Positions 13,231 to 21,391 of a stretch of 27,281 nucleotides of DNA are shown here, in pieces. Each line of letters opens with the position of its first letter. The first letter of the stretch is position 1. Source of the stretch: Sulfuricurvum sp. (GTDB taxonomy: Bacteria > Campylobacterota > Campylobacteria > Campylobacterales > Sulfurimonadaceae); contig DZBC01000002.1 of NCBI GenBank assembly GCA_022729835.1, forward strand, positions 1-27,281, in the 5' to 3' direction. The notes beneath the pieces were generated by a model. It was not told the origin of the DNA, did no database searches, and worked only from the letters and a program-made list of their open reading frames with translations. Both the position numbers and the translations under genes were made by a program.

Positions 13231-15714
13231 TCACTCGTCATAATGGGAGAAGTAGGTTTTGCCAAGCTCATTGGAGCATTTCGCCAACAAGGTGCCGATT
13301 TCACCTAAGAGCGTGTCAAGTTCCTGACGCACCCCCCCTATCTTCACAGGCTCGGTGGACTTGATCCCACGATAGAGCCTCAGCCGCGAAAAAGCTGAAA
13401 AGATCGGCTCTTCATAGCGACTCAAATAGAGTGCTCCGCGCGATTTTGGTAGCTTTTGCAGCAGTGTCTGCAACTCGGAAAGTTCAAAGATCAGCGATTT
13501 TGGAAAGCGAATATCAAGCAGCATCAACTCAATGACATTCTCAAGCCGCAGGACTGTTTTGTAGTGGGCACGGTAGGCGTTGAGGCTTTCGCATGAGAGT
13601 AGCATATTCTCTAGCACCTCGTTTTGTACCTGAGCTTCAAAATTGCTACACAGCAAGGCCCGCACCTTGGAAACCACCAGCAACCCCCTCTCGATTCTCT
13701 CACCGATCCGATAAAGCACCAGCCCTTCAAACAGACTCTCTTCTATCAATTGCCGATAGGCCATCAACTGTGTCACCAACTGCTCAAGCGCATTGGCCAA
13801 AGAGCGCGACGAGCTGTTTTTGGCACGACCCATAAGCGCATAATCCCGTTCCAAGCGATCAAAAATACGCCACCCCTCCAGCGTCAGCAGATTTTTAACC
13901 CCCGCATTCGCATTTGAGAGCATCTTGAGGGTGTGGGCCAGTGATCCCAGACGCTTCGCATCCGTCGCAACAGATCTGATCTCTCCTAGACTTTGGCGCT
14001 GAATCTGCGCATCTAAAAAACCCGGATAGGTCATGGTCAAATGCGTGAGTGCACGGTTGATCGCACTTTGTGCACTCTCACTAAAGCGCTGTTCACTACG
14101 GTACAAATTAGCACTGAGCTTGAGCGAGGTACGGATCATGCGCGCCGTGATGATCGATCGTGTAAGATAGCGCCCCAGCCAAAAAAGATTCTCTGCTCTT
14201 AAGCTTGGGATATGCTCTAGGCTCTCGACGCTCGAAGCCATCGGCGACAGATAATGATCCGGCGCTACAGATGGCACTCCGGCAATCCACAAATCCTTAC
14301 TACCGCCCCCACTCTGCCCCGAAACAAGCAGTGAGTCATTGGCCATACCCACCCGCACCAACCCACCGGGCATGATGGTGTACCCCTCTTCACTACGCAC
14401 CCCGAAGGAGCGAATGATCGCCTTTCGCGGTACGATTTGACCATCCACCAAAGTCGGCGTCGTCGAGAACGTGACCTGTTCTTGCCCCGTATAGCGGTAG
14501 GGATACTCCAAAATCATCGCGCGTAAACGGGAAAGCTCCTCTTTATTGAGATGTGCCCCGATAAAAGTGTGCTGTGCTTCACCACGATCGATCCGTTTGA
14601 TGATCAAATTGGAGAGATTTTCAAGCACAAAATCGCGCTCTTTTCGCTGTCCGCACCACCATGTCGCAATCTGTGGCAAGCGCAGCTCTTCACCCAAAAA
14701 GAACTTCGCCACCCCGGACATAAAAGGGTTAAGCCCTGCATTTTCTAGCAGTCCGCTGCCTAGAGGATTGGCCATCGCTATCGTGCGCTCACGTACCGCC
14801 TGCACCAAACCCGCTACCCCAAGGCGCGAATCACCGCGCAACTCCAGAGGATCACAAAACGAATCATCCACACGCCGCAACATCGTATCGACGCGGCGCA
14901 AACCGCCCAAAGAGCGCAGATAGATCCGTCCGTCTTTGCCTAGAAGATCTTGTCCTTGCACCAAAGTAAGTCCCAAAAAAGAGCTCAGATAGGCGTGTTC
15001 GAAATAGGTTTCATTGTAGGGACCGGGGCTTAGCAGTACATGTAAAGGGTTGTCGCTACGCCTTGGAGAGAGATCGCTGAGCATCTTTTCAAAAGCGTTT
15101 AAAAAACCGGAGATACGGTGAATGTTCACCTCGCCTAGCAACTCCGCCATGGCACCATTCATCGCCAAACGGTTTTCAATCGCGTACCCCAGCCCAGAGG
15201 GGGCCTGAGTACGGTCGTTGATCACCCACATCTTGCCATCAGGGCCACGCGCCATATCAGCCGCATAAATACGCAGCGCCGCCTCCGCTTGGTCAAAAAG
15301 CCCAAAAGCACTACGAATAAAGCCGGAATGGCCAAAAATCACCTCAGGCGGAACAATCCCCTCTTTGAGCACACGCTGGGCACCGTAAAGGTCTTTAAAC
15401 AGAAGATCAAGCAAAAGTGCACGCTGTTTTAGTCCCGCTTCAATCTCCTGCCACTCAAGCGCATCTATGATCAGCGGTACAGGATCAAGCCGCCAAGGTC
15501 GATTGAGCCCTTCAGGATCGTTATAAACATTGTACGTAACGCCGTTTTCTTCCAGCCGCCAGTCGATATCGCTTTGTCGCGCACGCAGTGCATCAGAGCC
15601 GAGTGTATCAAGTGCGCGGTGTACCCCCTGCCAATGGGGGCGCACGGCATGTGCGGTATCGAACATCTCATCATAGCGCGAGAGCGCCTCGTAGCCTTCA
15701 AACAGTGATGCCAT
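13231..15714 (-). CDS. Circularly permuted ATP-grasp / alpha-E fusion protein
   Basis: This 827-residue protein joins two domains that are separate genes on the plus strand. Residues 1 to about 490 are the circularly permuted ATP-grasp ligase: VTYNVYNDPEG, VLKEGIVPPEV, NDRTQAPSGLGYAIENR, YFEHAYLSSFLGLTLVQGQD, MLRRVDDSFCDPLELRGDSR and SGQSGGGSKDLWI. From about residue 505 the alpha-E domain begins with RAENLFWLGRYLTR, with a second helix-rich RIGERIERGLLV segment. The two ATP-grasp copies differ substantially, so this is unlikely to be a recent duplication. The start shares one base with the upstream stop (TGATG). The predicted role is peptide or amide ligation on an unknown substrate. Confidence 0.92.
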   Translation of the reverse strand: MASLFEGYEALSRYDEMFDTAHAVRPHWQGVHRALDTLGSDALRARQSDIDWRLEENGVTYNVYNDPEGLNRPWRLDPVPLIIDALEWQEIEAGLKQRALLLDLLFKDLYGAQRVLKEGIVPPEVIFGHSGFIRSAFGLFDQAEAALRIYAADMARGPDGKMWVINDRTQAPSGLGYAIENRLAMNGAMAELLGEVNIHRISGFLNAFEKMLSDLSPRRSDNPLHVLLSPGPYNETYFEHAYLSSFLGLTLVQGQDLLGKDGRIYLRSLGGLRRVDTMLRRVDDSFCDPLELRGDSRLGVAGLVQAVRERTIAMANPLGSGLLENAGLNPFMSGVAKFFLGEELRLPQIATWWCGQRKERDFVLENLSNLIIKRIDRGEAQHTFIGAHLNKEELSRLRAMILEYPYRYTGQEQVTFSTTPTLVDGQIVPRKAIIRSFGVRSEEGYTIMPGGLVRVGMANDSLLVSGQSGGGSKDLWIAGVPSVAPDHYLSPMASSVESLEHIPSLRAENLFWLGRYLTRSIITARMIRTSLKLSANLYRSEQRFSESAQSAINRALTHLTMTYPGFLDAQIQRQSLGEIRSVATDAKRLGSLAHTLKMLSNANAGVKNLLTLEGWRIFDRLERDYALMGRAKNSSSRSLANALEQLVTQLMAYRQLIEESLFEGLVLYRIGERIERGLLVVSKVRALLCSNFEAQVQNEVLENMLLSCESLNAYRAHYKTVLRLENVIELMLLDIRFPKSLIFELSELQTLLQKLPKSRGALYLSRYEEPIFSAFSRLRLYRGIKSTEPVKIGGVRQELDTLLGEIGTLLAKCSNELGKTYFSHYDE

Positions 15715-18700
15715 CAGCGTTGGGCGTACTTTCGTCGAAGATCGAGCGTATGCGGATATTCGCGGCTTTGCGGTAGCTCTTGATAGAAGAAGTGGTGCGT
15801 ACCGTCATTTTTGACCACCTTGTGCGCTTTTTCATCTCCTTCATGCACTACAGCGTGCTGAACGCGCAAGGGGGCGAGCACCTCCTCGATCTCCCCTTGC
15901 GAATGGCCAAAGCTCCAGTATCGACTGATGCGGCGCGACTCGGCTTCATTACCGTTGATCGGGAACGTATCGTAACTGCGTCCGCCCGGATGGGAAACAA
16001 AATAGGTAAATCCACCCATACTGCGGCGGCTCCAAGTATCGACCACGTCAAAGACCAGCGGCGTATCCACCCCGATGGTCGGATGCAGCGCAGAATAGGG
16101 TTGCCACGCGCGGTAACGTACCCCCGCAACATATTCGCCCTCCACGCCGCTCTCTACCAACGGCACCCGCACACCGTTACATGTAAGCACGTAGCGTTCG
16201 CTGATGAAATCCTTGACCTTCACCTGCACCCGCTCCAGCGACGAATCGACATAACGCGCGGTGCCTTGAGAAGTGGACTCTTCGCCCAGAACATGCCACG
16301 GCTCAATGGCAGAGCGTAGCTCAAAATCCATACTGGCCACACGGCTCATACCATAAAGCGGAAAGCGAAACTCAAAGAAGGGATCAAACCAATCCAGCTC
16401 AAAGGGATACCCCTCAGAGCGCAAAAACTCCACCACATCGGCAATGTCTTGTTTGACGTAGTGCTCTAACAAAAACTTGTCGTGCAGTTGCGTCCCCCAG
16501 CGCACCAGTTTGTGCTCATAGGGTTTGCGCCAAAAGAGCGCCACAAGGGTACGCACGAGCAGCATCTGCATCAAACTCATACGCGCATGCGGCGGCATAT
16601 CAAAGGCGCGCAGCTCTAGTAGCCCGAGTCTGCCGCTTGAGGAGTCGGGAGAGTAGAGCTTGTCGATACAAAATTCACTGCGGTGCGTGTTGCCCGTGAT
16701 GTCGGTAAGCATGTGGCGAAAGAGCCGATCGGTGAGCCAAAAAGGGACGCTCTCATTTTGCGGAATCTGCGAAAAGGCGATTTCGAGCTCATAGAGGTTC
16801 TCCAGTCGTCCCTCGTCCACGCGCGGGGCTTGGGAAGTGGGGCCGATAAAGGCGCCCGAGAAGAGGTAGCTAAGGCCCGGATGGTGTTGCCAAAAGGTGA
16901 TGAGACTGCGCAGCAGCGTAGGATTGCGCAGCAGCGGGCTATCGCTTGGCGTCGCGCCGCCGATGGTGACGTGGTTGCCTCCGCCCGTGCCGGTGTGCTT
17001 GCCATCGACCATAAATTTCTCCGTCCCCAGCCGCGAGAGCCGCGCCTCTTCATAAAGCTGCAAAATCGTCTCTGAAAGCTCACTCCACGAATGGGCCGGG
17101 TGGATGTTCACCTCGATGACGCCCGGGTCGGGGGTGACGCGCAGCTTCTCGATGCGCGGGTCGCTCGGCGGCTCATAGCCCTCAAGCATCACCGGCATCT
17201 TCAGCTTCTTAGCAGTCACCTCAATGGCTGCCATCAGATCCATAAAGGCTTCCGCTTGCTGCAGCGGCGGCAAGAAGAGAAAAAGCTTGCCCTCGCGGAT
17301 CTCAACCGACAAAGCAGTACGCACAAAGGCGTCGTAGCTGTTGATCGGGGTGGTTTTGGCCTTTACGGAAGCGGCGCGCGCTTCTACGGCGCTATGATAC
17401 TCACCCAGCGCGGGATAGGCCGCAAAAAGATCAGGCTCAAAGCTCTGCTCCAGCTCCACATGGGGATTGTGCAAGAGCGAATCGAGCGGCAGACGCAAAC
17501 CGATGGGCGAATTACCCTCAACCAAAAAGAGTGCGCCACGGCGAAACGTCCAGCGCGAGGTGATCCATTTGGTCGTCCCCCACCCCAGCGGCAGCACAAA
17601 ACCGCGCGGGGTTTTGACGCCATTTGAGAGGGTCTGGGCCAGATGACGACGTTCAAGCGGATCGTCCAGATCGACCTTGAGCGGATCGATATCTTCAGGC
17701 AGTACCCCCTCACGCATCAAGACCACCAGCGGATCTTCGAGCGCCGAAAGGACATTTTGATCACTAATGCCCAGATTCAACGCAAGCGTGTCGATAAAGC
17801 GCTTGGCATCTTCAAGCGTCCACTCAAAGTGCTGATCCATCCCGCACAGCAACTGCGGATCGTGCCAAATCGCCACTCCGTCTTTACGCCAAAAGATGCT
17901 CTGCATCCAGCGTGGCAACGGCTCGCCCGGATACCACTTGCCCTGCGCATGGTGCAACACGCCCCCTTTACCAAAGGTATTCAGCAGCCGTCTGGAGAGC
18001 ACCGTCGCGCGTTCGCGTTTGTGCGGCCCATCGGCATCGGTGTTCCACTGCGGTGATTCCATATCATCAATCGAGACAAAGGTCGGTTCACCGCCCATGG
18101 TGAGGCGCACATCGTTACATGTAAGCTCCTCATCCACCTTGAAGCCCAGATTATAAATCGCCTCCCACTGCTCATCGCGGTAGGGTTTGGTAACACGCGG
18201 AGATTCAAAAATGCGCGTCACTTTGTTCTCATACCAAAACTCCGTCTCGCACTTATCACTTAAGCCCTCTACGGCCGCCGCACTCTCAAAATGCGGCGTA
18301 CACGCCAGCGGAATATGCCCCTCCCCTGCAAACAGCCCACTCGTGGCATCAAGACCAATCCAGCCGGCCCCCGGCACATACACCTCCGTCCATGCGTGCA
18401 GATCGGTGAAGTCCTCTTCGGGGCCGCTGGGACCGTCTAAGGATTTGACATCGGCCGAGAGCTGCACAAGATAGCCCGAGACAAAACGCGACGCCAACCC
18501 CAAATGGCGCAACACCTGCACAAAGAGCCACGCAAAGTCGCGGCAAGAGCCAAGTTTTCCTTTTAGTGTCACCTCACAGCTTTGTACTCCGGGTTCCATA
18601 CGAATCGTGTAGTTTAGGTAGCTGTTGATCTTCTGATTGAGCTCGACGAGAAAATCGATGATGGAGCGGGGCGTACGGTCGATCTCTTTGATAAAAGCTT

Positions 18701-19082
18701 TTAGCCCCGCGCCCGCCTCTTCAAGCTCCAGATAGGGGGCCAGCTCTTTTTTCAGCCCCTCTTTGTAGGCAAACGGAAAATTATCCGCATACTCTTCGAC
18801 AAAAAAGTCAAAAGGGTTGACCGTAATCATCTCAGCGATCACCTCAACATCGATAAAAAGTTCTCGCGTTTTTTCGAGAAAAACAATCCGCGCCAGATAG
18901 TTACCAAAAGGGTCTTGCTGCCAATTGATGAAATGATTTTCGGGTTTGATCTTGAGCGAATAAGCTTCGATGGGGGTGCGCGAATGGGGCGCAGGACGCA
19001 AGCGGATCACATGAGGAGAGAGTGAAATACTTCGGTCGTATTGATAATGGGTTTTGTGAGAAAGCGCGATTTTCATCGACAT
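15714..19082 (-). CDS. Transglutaminase-DUF2126 protein
   Basis: This 1122-residue protein starts with a transglutaminase N-terminal region (LSHKTHYQYDRSISLSPHVI) and a transglutaminase core with Cys180 in GSCRDFAW, His229 in DLHAWTEV and Asp245 in IGLDATSG. From about residue 300 it is the large DUF2126 region (RLTMGGEPTFVS, GTGGGNHVTIGG, ELRAFDMPPHARM). This architecture and length are standard for the family that accompanies ATP-grasp/alpha-E genes. The DUF2126 function is unknown; its glycine- and histidine-rich motifs suggest a glutamine-synthetase-like amidoligase, an idea from the literature. The ATG at 19082 is preceded by AAAGGA at six bases. TTACATGTAA lies inside at 16177 and 18115. 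It heads the minus-strand operon. Confidence 0.93.
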   Translation of the reverse strand: MSMKIALSHKTHYQYDRSISLSPHVIRLRPAPHSRTPIEAYSLKIKPENHFINWQQDPFGNYLARIVFLEKTRELFIDVEVIAEMITVNPFDFFVEEYADNFPFAYKEGLKKELAPYLELEEAGAGLKAFIKEIDRTPRSIIDFLVELNQKINSYLNYTIRMEPGVQSCEVTLKGKLGSCRDFAWLFVQVLRHLGLASRFVSGYLVQLSADVKSLDGPSGPEEDFTDLHAWTEVYVPGAGWIGLDATSGLFAGEGHIPLACTPHFESAAAVEGLSDKCETEFWYENKVTRIFESPRVTKPYRDEQWEAIYNLGFKVDEELTCNDVRLTMGGEPTFVSIDDMESPQWNTDADGPHKRERATVLSRRLLNTFGKGGVLHHAQGKWYPGEPLPRWMQSIFWRKDGVAIWHDPQLLCGMDQHFEWTLEDAKRFIDTLALNLGISDQNVLSALEDPLVVLMREGVLPEDIDPLKVDLDDPLERRHLAQTLSNGVKTPRGFVLPLGWGTTKWITSRWTFRRGALFLVEGNSPIGLRLPLDSLLHNPHVELEQSFEPDLFAAYPALGEYHSAVEARAASVKAKTTPINSYDAFVRTALSVEIREGKLFLFLPPLQQAEAFMDLMAAIEVTAKKLKMPVMLEGYEPPSDPRIEKLRVTPDPGVIEVNIHPAHSWSELSETILQLYEEARLSRLGTEKFMVDGKHTGTGGGNHVTIGGATPSDSPLLRNPTLLRSLITFWQHHPGLSYLFSGAFIGPTSQAPRVDEGRLENLYELEIAFSQIPQNESVPFWLTDRLFRHMLTDITGNTHRSEFCIDKLYSPDSSSGRLGLLELRAFDMPPHARMSLMQMLLVRTLVALFWRKPYEHKLVRWGTQLHDKFLLEHYVKQDIADVVEFLRSEGYPFELDWFDPFFEFRFPLYGMSRVASMDFELRSAIEPWHVLGEESTSQGTARYVDSSLERVQVKVKDFISERYVLTCNGVRVPLVESGVEGEYVAGVRYRAWQPYSALHPTIGVDTPLVFDVVDTWSRRSMGGFTYFVSHPGGRSYDTFPINGNEAESRRISRYWSFGHSQGEIEEVLAPLRVQHAVVHEGDEKAHKVVKNDGTHHFFYQELPQSREYPHTLDLRRKYAQR

Positions 19083-19120
19083 ACGTCATCCTTTAATTTG
19101 GGCCGTTTTGAAGGTGAAAA

Positions 19121-19129
19121 AGCATAGCA
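19121..19129 (-). promoter_or_regulatory. Possible extended -10 of the minus-strand amidoligase operon
   Basis: TGCTATGCT on the minus strand lies about 40 bases upstream of the ATG at 19082. It fits the extended -10 pattern seen before dnaX and at 8349, with a weaker hexamer. The rplS terminator separates it from the upstream operon. Confidence 0.4.
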
Positions 19130-19203
19130 CAACTCCCAATCAAACAGACCCGTAAAGCGCCTTATTTTTGACCAAGAATGTTACATGTAAAGAAAAAAAG
19201 AGG

Positions 19204-19224
19204 AAAAAACCGCCCAAAGGGCGG
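19204..19224 (-). terminator. Rho-independent terminator after rplS
   Basis: On the minus strand CCGCCC, a three-base loop and GGGCGG form a six-base-pair GC stem (19224-19210), followed by six T residues and further T-rich sequence. It lies 16 bases after the rplS stop and would end the ribosomal operon before the amidoligase operon. Confidence 0.85.
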
Positions 19225-19239
19225 AGTAAGAAGAGTAAT

Positions 19240-19596
19240 TTAGTTGCGCAGTTCTTTGATACGTGCCGCTTTACCTGCAAGGTTGCGCAGATAGAAGAGT
19301 TTGGCGCGGCGAACACGACCACGGCGAACGACAGTGATTTCACTCAGGCTCTCGCTGTAGAGTGGGAATATACGCTCGATACCGATACCGTTTGCACCGA
19401 TTTTGCGGACGTTTACAGTTTTGCCTGTACCTTCTCCGCGCACGGAGATGCAGATACCTTCATAGTTCTGAATACGCGTCTTTTCACCCTCTGTAATGCT
19501 CACGGCAAGACGAAGCGTATCACCTGCGCGAAATTCCGGAACCTTTTTTCCGGCCATTTGCGCTTTTTCAAAATTTTCAATGTACTTATTTTTCAT
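19240..19596 (-). CDS. rplS: 50S ribosomal protein L19
   Basis: L19 sits at the 30S-50S interface. The 118-residue protein shows EFRAGDTLRLAVSITEGEKTR, QNYEGICISVRGEG, VRKIGANGIGIERIFPLYS and the basic C-terminal RRGRVRRAKLFYLRN. It is the last gene of the rpsP-khpA-rimM-trmD-rplS operon; its start overlaps trmD by 11 bases and an intrinsic terminator follows directly. Confidence 0.97.
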   Translation of the reverse strand: MKNKYIENFEKAQMAGKKVPEFRAGDTLRLAVSITEGEKTRIQNYEGICISVRGEGTGKTVNVRKIGANGIGIERIFPLYSESLSEITVVRRGRVRRAKLFYLRNLAGKAARIKELRN

Positions 19597-20278
19597 AAGT
19601 GGTCCTTTTGTTGTGCTGAATCAGCTGCCCCGGCCTGAAGTATTGCGTCTTGGCGGTTGAGAGGGCAAATTTGAGTGCCGTGATTTTATTATGATTTCCC
19701 TTTAAGAATTCTGATGGCGTGGTCAATCCATCATAAATTGCAGGTTTTGTAAACGAAGGTGCTTCCAAAAGGGACGTCTCGAAGCTCTCTGTGAGCAAAG
19801 AGTCACGGTTGCCAAGTACTCCATCGATGTTACGCGCTATGGCGTCGCTCATCACCAAAGAGGGCAGTTCGCCACCCGTGAGTACATAATCTCCAATGCT
19901 AAAAAGTTCATCGGCAAAACGCTCAACGACCCGTTCATCGATCCCTTCGTAGCGACCGCTGACAAAGACGATATGCTTTTTTTTGGCCAAGCGCTTGGCG
20001 TCGTTTTGGGTAAAAGGCTTGCCAACTGGAGTCGGAAAAATGATGGTGGCATTATCAAAGCGTGAGAGCGCGTCATACAGCGGCTGAGGCATCATCACCA
20101 TGCCCGCTCCACCACCAGCGGCAGTGTCATCGACCTTGTTATGTTTGTTGGCTGCGTAGTCACGGGGATCACAAAAGTCATAAGAAAACAGAGCGCTTTG
20201 CAAGGCGCGCTTGAGAATCGAGTCCTGAAAATAGCCTTCGACAAGCTGGGGAAAAAGGGTGACGTAGGTGAAGCGCAT
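19586..20278 (-). CDS. trmD: tRNA (guanine(37)-N(1))-methyltransferase
   Basis: TrmD methylates G37 next to the anticodon, using S-adenosylmethionine, to prevent +1 frameshifting. The 230-residue SPOUT protein has the knot motifs VSGRYEGIDERV and SIGDYVLTGGELP, the GGGAGMVM loop near residue 55, and a C-terminal domain with ALKFALSTAKT. Length is normal. It begins on the last base of the rimM stop (TGATG), so the two are translationally coupled. Confidence 0.97.
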   Translation of the reverse strand: MRFTYVTLFPQLVEGYFQDSILKRALQSALFSYDFCDPRDYAANKHNKVDDTAAGGGAGMVMMPQPLYDALSRFDNATIIFPTPVGKPFTQNDAKRLAKKKHIVFVSGRYEGIDERVVERFADELFSIGDYVLTGGELPSLVMSDAIARNIDGVLGNRDSLLTESFETSLLEAPSFTKPAIYDGLTTPSEFLKGNHNKITALKFALSTAKTQYFRPGQLIQHNKRTTYEK

Positions 20279-20817
20279 CAGGAGGCCTGTAGTAAATCAA
20301 GCCCGCCTTGAACCTCAATGCGCTTTTCGGCGATGTCGCTTCGCAGTACAAAGGGCGTTTGATAGGGAATCAAAAACTGTTTGGTTTCGCCCTGAAGCTG
20401 CAAGCCGATATCGGTTTTAATGCGCAGATAATCCACCGCGCCGATCCGCTCAATCTCTTCAACTTCGCCAAGACAGAGTGTGCCTTCAAAAACCCCACAC
20501 CCTACGATGTCAAACCAGAAGTACTCACCCTTAGCAAGCGTAATATTTTGGCGGGTCGCTTCAAAAGTGGTAAAAAGCTGCTGATTGACATAGCGCTGCG
20601 CGGCTTCGGGGGAGTCTACTCCTTGAAGCTTGACGGTTCCGCGTTCGTCGTTGACCGACTCAAGCACGATGATTTGGCGATCTTTACTCAAAAACTCCGC
20701 ACCTTTGCGGAACTGTTCAGGAAAATCGCTGTCTACATGTAGGCGCATCTCGCCTTTGAGACCGACCGTTTTACCCAGCGTTGCAACGCTGATGAGTGTA
20801 TCAGACGGACTCAACAT
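20278..20817 (-). CDS. rimM: Ribosome maturation factor RimM
   Basis: RimM helps 16S rRNA 3'-domain assembly around S19. The 179-residue protein shows the N-terminal ATLGKTVGLKGEMRLHV barrel motif and the PRC-barrel segment GEYFWFDIVGCGVF with GEVEEI following. Its start lies inside khpA (17-base overlap). The LHV of the first motif is encoded by CTACATGTAG (20733-20742), a copy of the iterated palindrome placed on a conserved part of the protein. Confidence 0.94.
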   Translation of the reverse strand: MLSPSDTLISVATLGKTVGLKGEMRLHVDSDFPEQFRKGAEFLSKDRQIIVLESVNDERGTVKLQGVDSPEAAQRYVNQQLFTTFEATRQNITLAKGEYFWFDIVGCGVFEGTLCLGEVEEIERIGAVDYLRIKTDIGLQLQGETKQFLIPYQTPFVLRSDIAEKRIEVQGGLDLLQAS

Positions 20818-21037
20818 TGATGCGGTAACCTTTGCCGTCTTTGGCCTTACAGCCGGAAATCAGGGTTTTGATCGCACCGATCATCTTCCCCTCTTTGCCG
20901 ATCAGCTTTCCAAGATCCATCTGATTGGCGTACAGCACAATCTCGATGACTCCGTCTACCTCTTGTGTGCGTACCGATACTTCCTCGGGATGAGCAACGA
21001 CCAGTTTCGCAAAAGCGGCGACGAAATCAGCGACCAT
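20801..21037 (-). CDS. khpA: KH-domain RNA-binding protein KhpA
   Basis: This 78-residue protein is a single KH domain with the diagnostic loop LIGKEGKMIGAIKTLI (GxxG within GKEG) preceded by VLYANQMDLGK. KhpA (YlqC) proteins bind RNA, with KhpB in Gram-positives. The position between rpsP and rimM is the conserved one. It follows the rpsP stop by three bases and overlaps rimM by 17. Confidence 0.92.
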   Translation of the reverse strand: MVADFVAAFAKLVVAHPEEVSVRTQEVDGVIEIVLYANQMDLGKLIGKEGKMIGAIKTLISGCKAKDGKGYRINVESV

Positions 21038-21040
21038 CGA

Positions 21041-21271
21041 TTAACGGCCTGTGATTTTTTTGACGCGATCAGACATTTTAGCGCCGACGCTCAGCCAGTA
21101 GTCGAGACGCTCGCTGTCAACACTTAGTGTCTTCTCTTCGTTCATCGGGTTGTAGTGACCGATCAGTTCGATCCAGCCACCGTCGCGGCGCTTGCGTGAA
21201 TCTGTGACCGCGATGCGGTAAAAAGGTTGTTTCTTGCGGCCCATGCGGGTCAAGCGAATAACGGTTGCCAT
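21041..21271 (-). CDS. rpsP: 30S ribosomal protein S16
   Basis: S16 is an early 30S assembly protein. The 76-residue protein has the family text MATVIRLTRMGRKKQPFYRI, DSRKRRDGGWIELIGHYNP and DYWLSVGAKMSDRV. It is the first gene of the operon with khpA, rimM, trmD and rplS. AGAAGGA lies about nine bases before the ATG. The upstream leader contains a hairpin that could bear on regulation. Confidence 0.97.
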   Translation of the reverse strand: MATVIRLTRMGRKKQPFYRIAVTDSRKRRDGGWIELIGHYNPMNEEKTLSVDSERLDYWLSVGAKMSDRVKKITGR

Positions 21272-21291
21272 GTGGTATTGTCCTTCTCTGC

Positions 21292-21312
21292 GTACGTTTT
21301 ATTGCAACGTAC
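21292..21312 (-). promoter_or_regulatory. Inverted repeat in the rpsP 5' leader
   Basis: GTACGTT and AACGTAC form a perfect seven-base-pair stem with a seven-base loop, 20 bases before the rpsP ATG and ending near its ribosome-binding site. It lies immediately downstream of the likely -10 box, so it would begin the transcript. It could stabilise the mRNA 5' end or act in ribosomal-protein feedback; neither is shown. Confidence 0.45.
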
Positions 21313-21314
21313 TG

Positions 21315-21323
21315 AATATATTA
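21315..21323 (-). promoter_or_regulatory. Probable -10 region of the rpsP operon
   Basis: The minus strand reads TAATATATT here, offering two overlapping -10 hexamers (TAATAT at 21323-21318 and TATATT at 21320-21315). It precedes the leader hairpin and lies about 45 bases from the rpsP ATG. Confidence 0.5.
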
Positions 21324-21325
21324 GA

Positions 21326-21360
21326 TTTGCATTAAATGCAAACACCAAAGTTTGTACAAA
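21326..21360. repeat. Two palindromes upstream of the rpsP promoter
   Basis: TTTGCATTAAATGCAAA (21326-21342) is a 17-base perfect inverted repeat with one central base, and TTTGTACAAA (21351-21360) is a perfect 10-base palindrome. Both lie just upstream of the likely -10 box of the rpsP operon and are candidate operator sites. A TTACATGTAA copy follows at 21379-21388, next to the ffh stop. Confidence 0.5.
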
Positions 21361-21391
21361 CCCTCGCGTTTACACTCTTTACATGTAAGGC

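Noticed and set aside
15780..16319. A 179-codon plus-strand frame opposite the DUF2126 region
   Set aside because: The opposite strand is a clear DUF2126 protein; the frame is a composition shadow rich in Arg and His with no family text.
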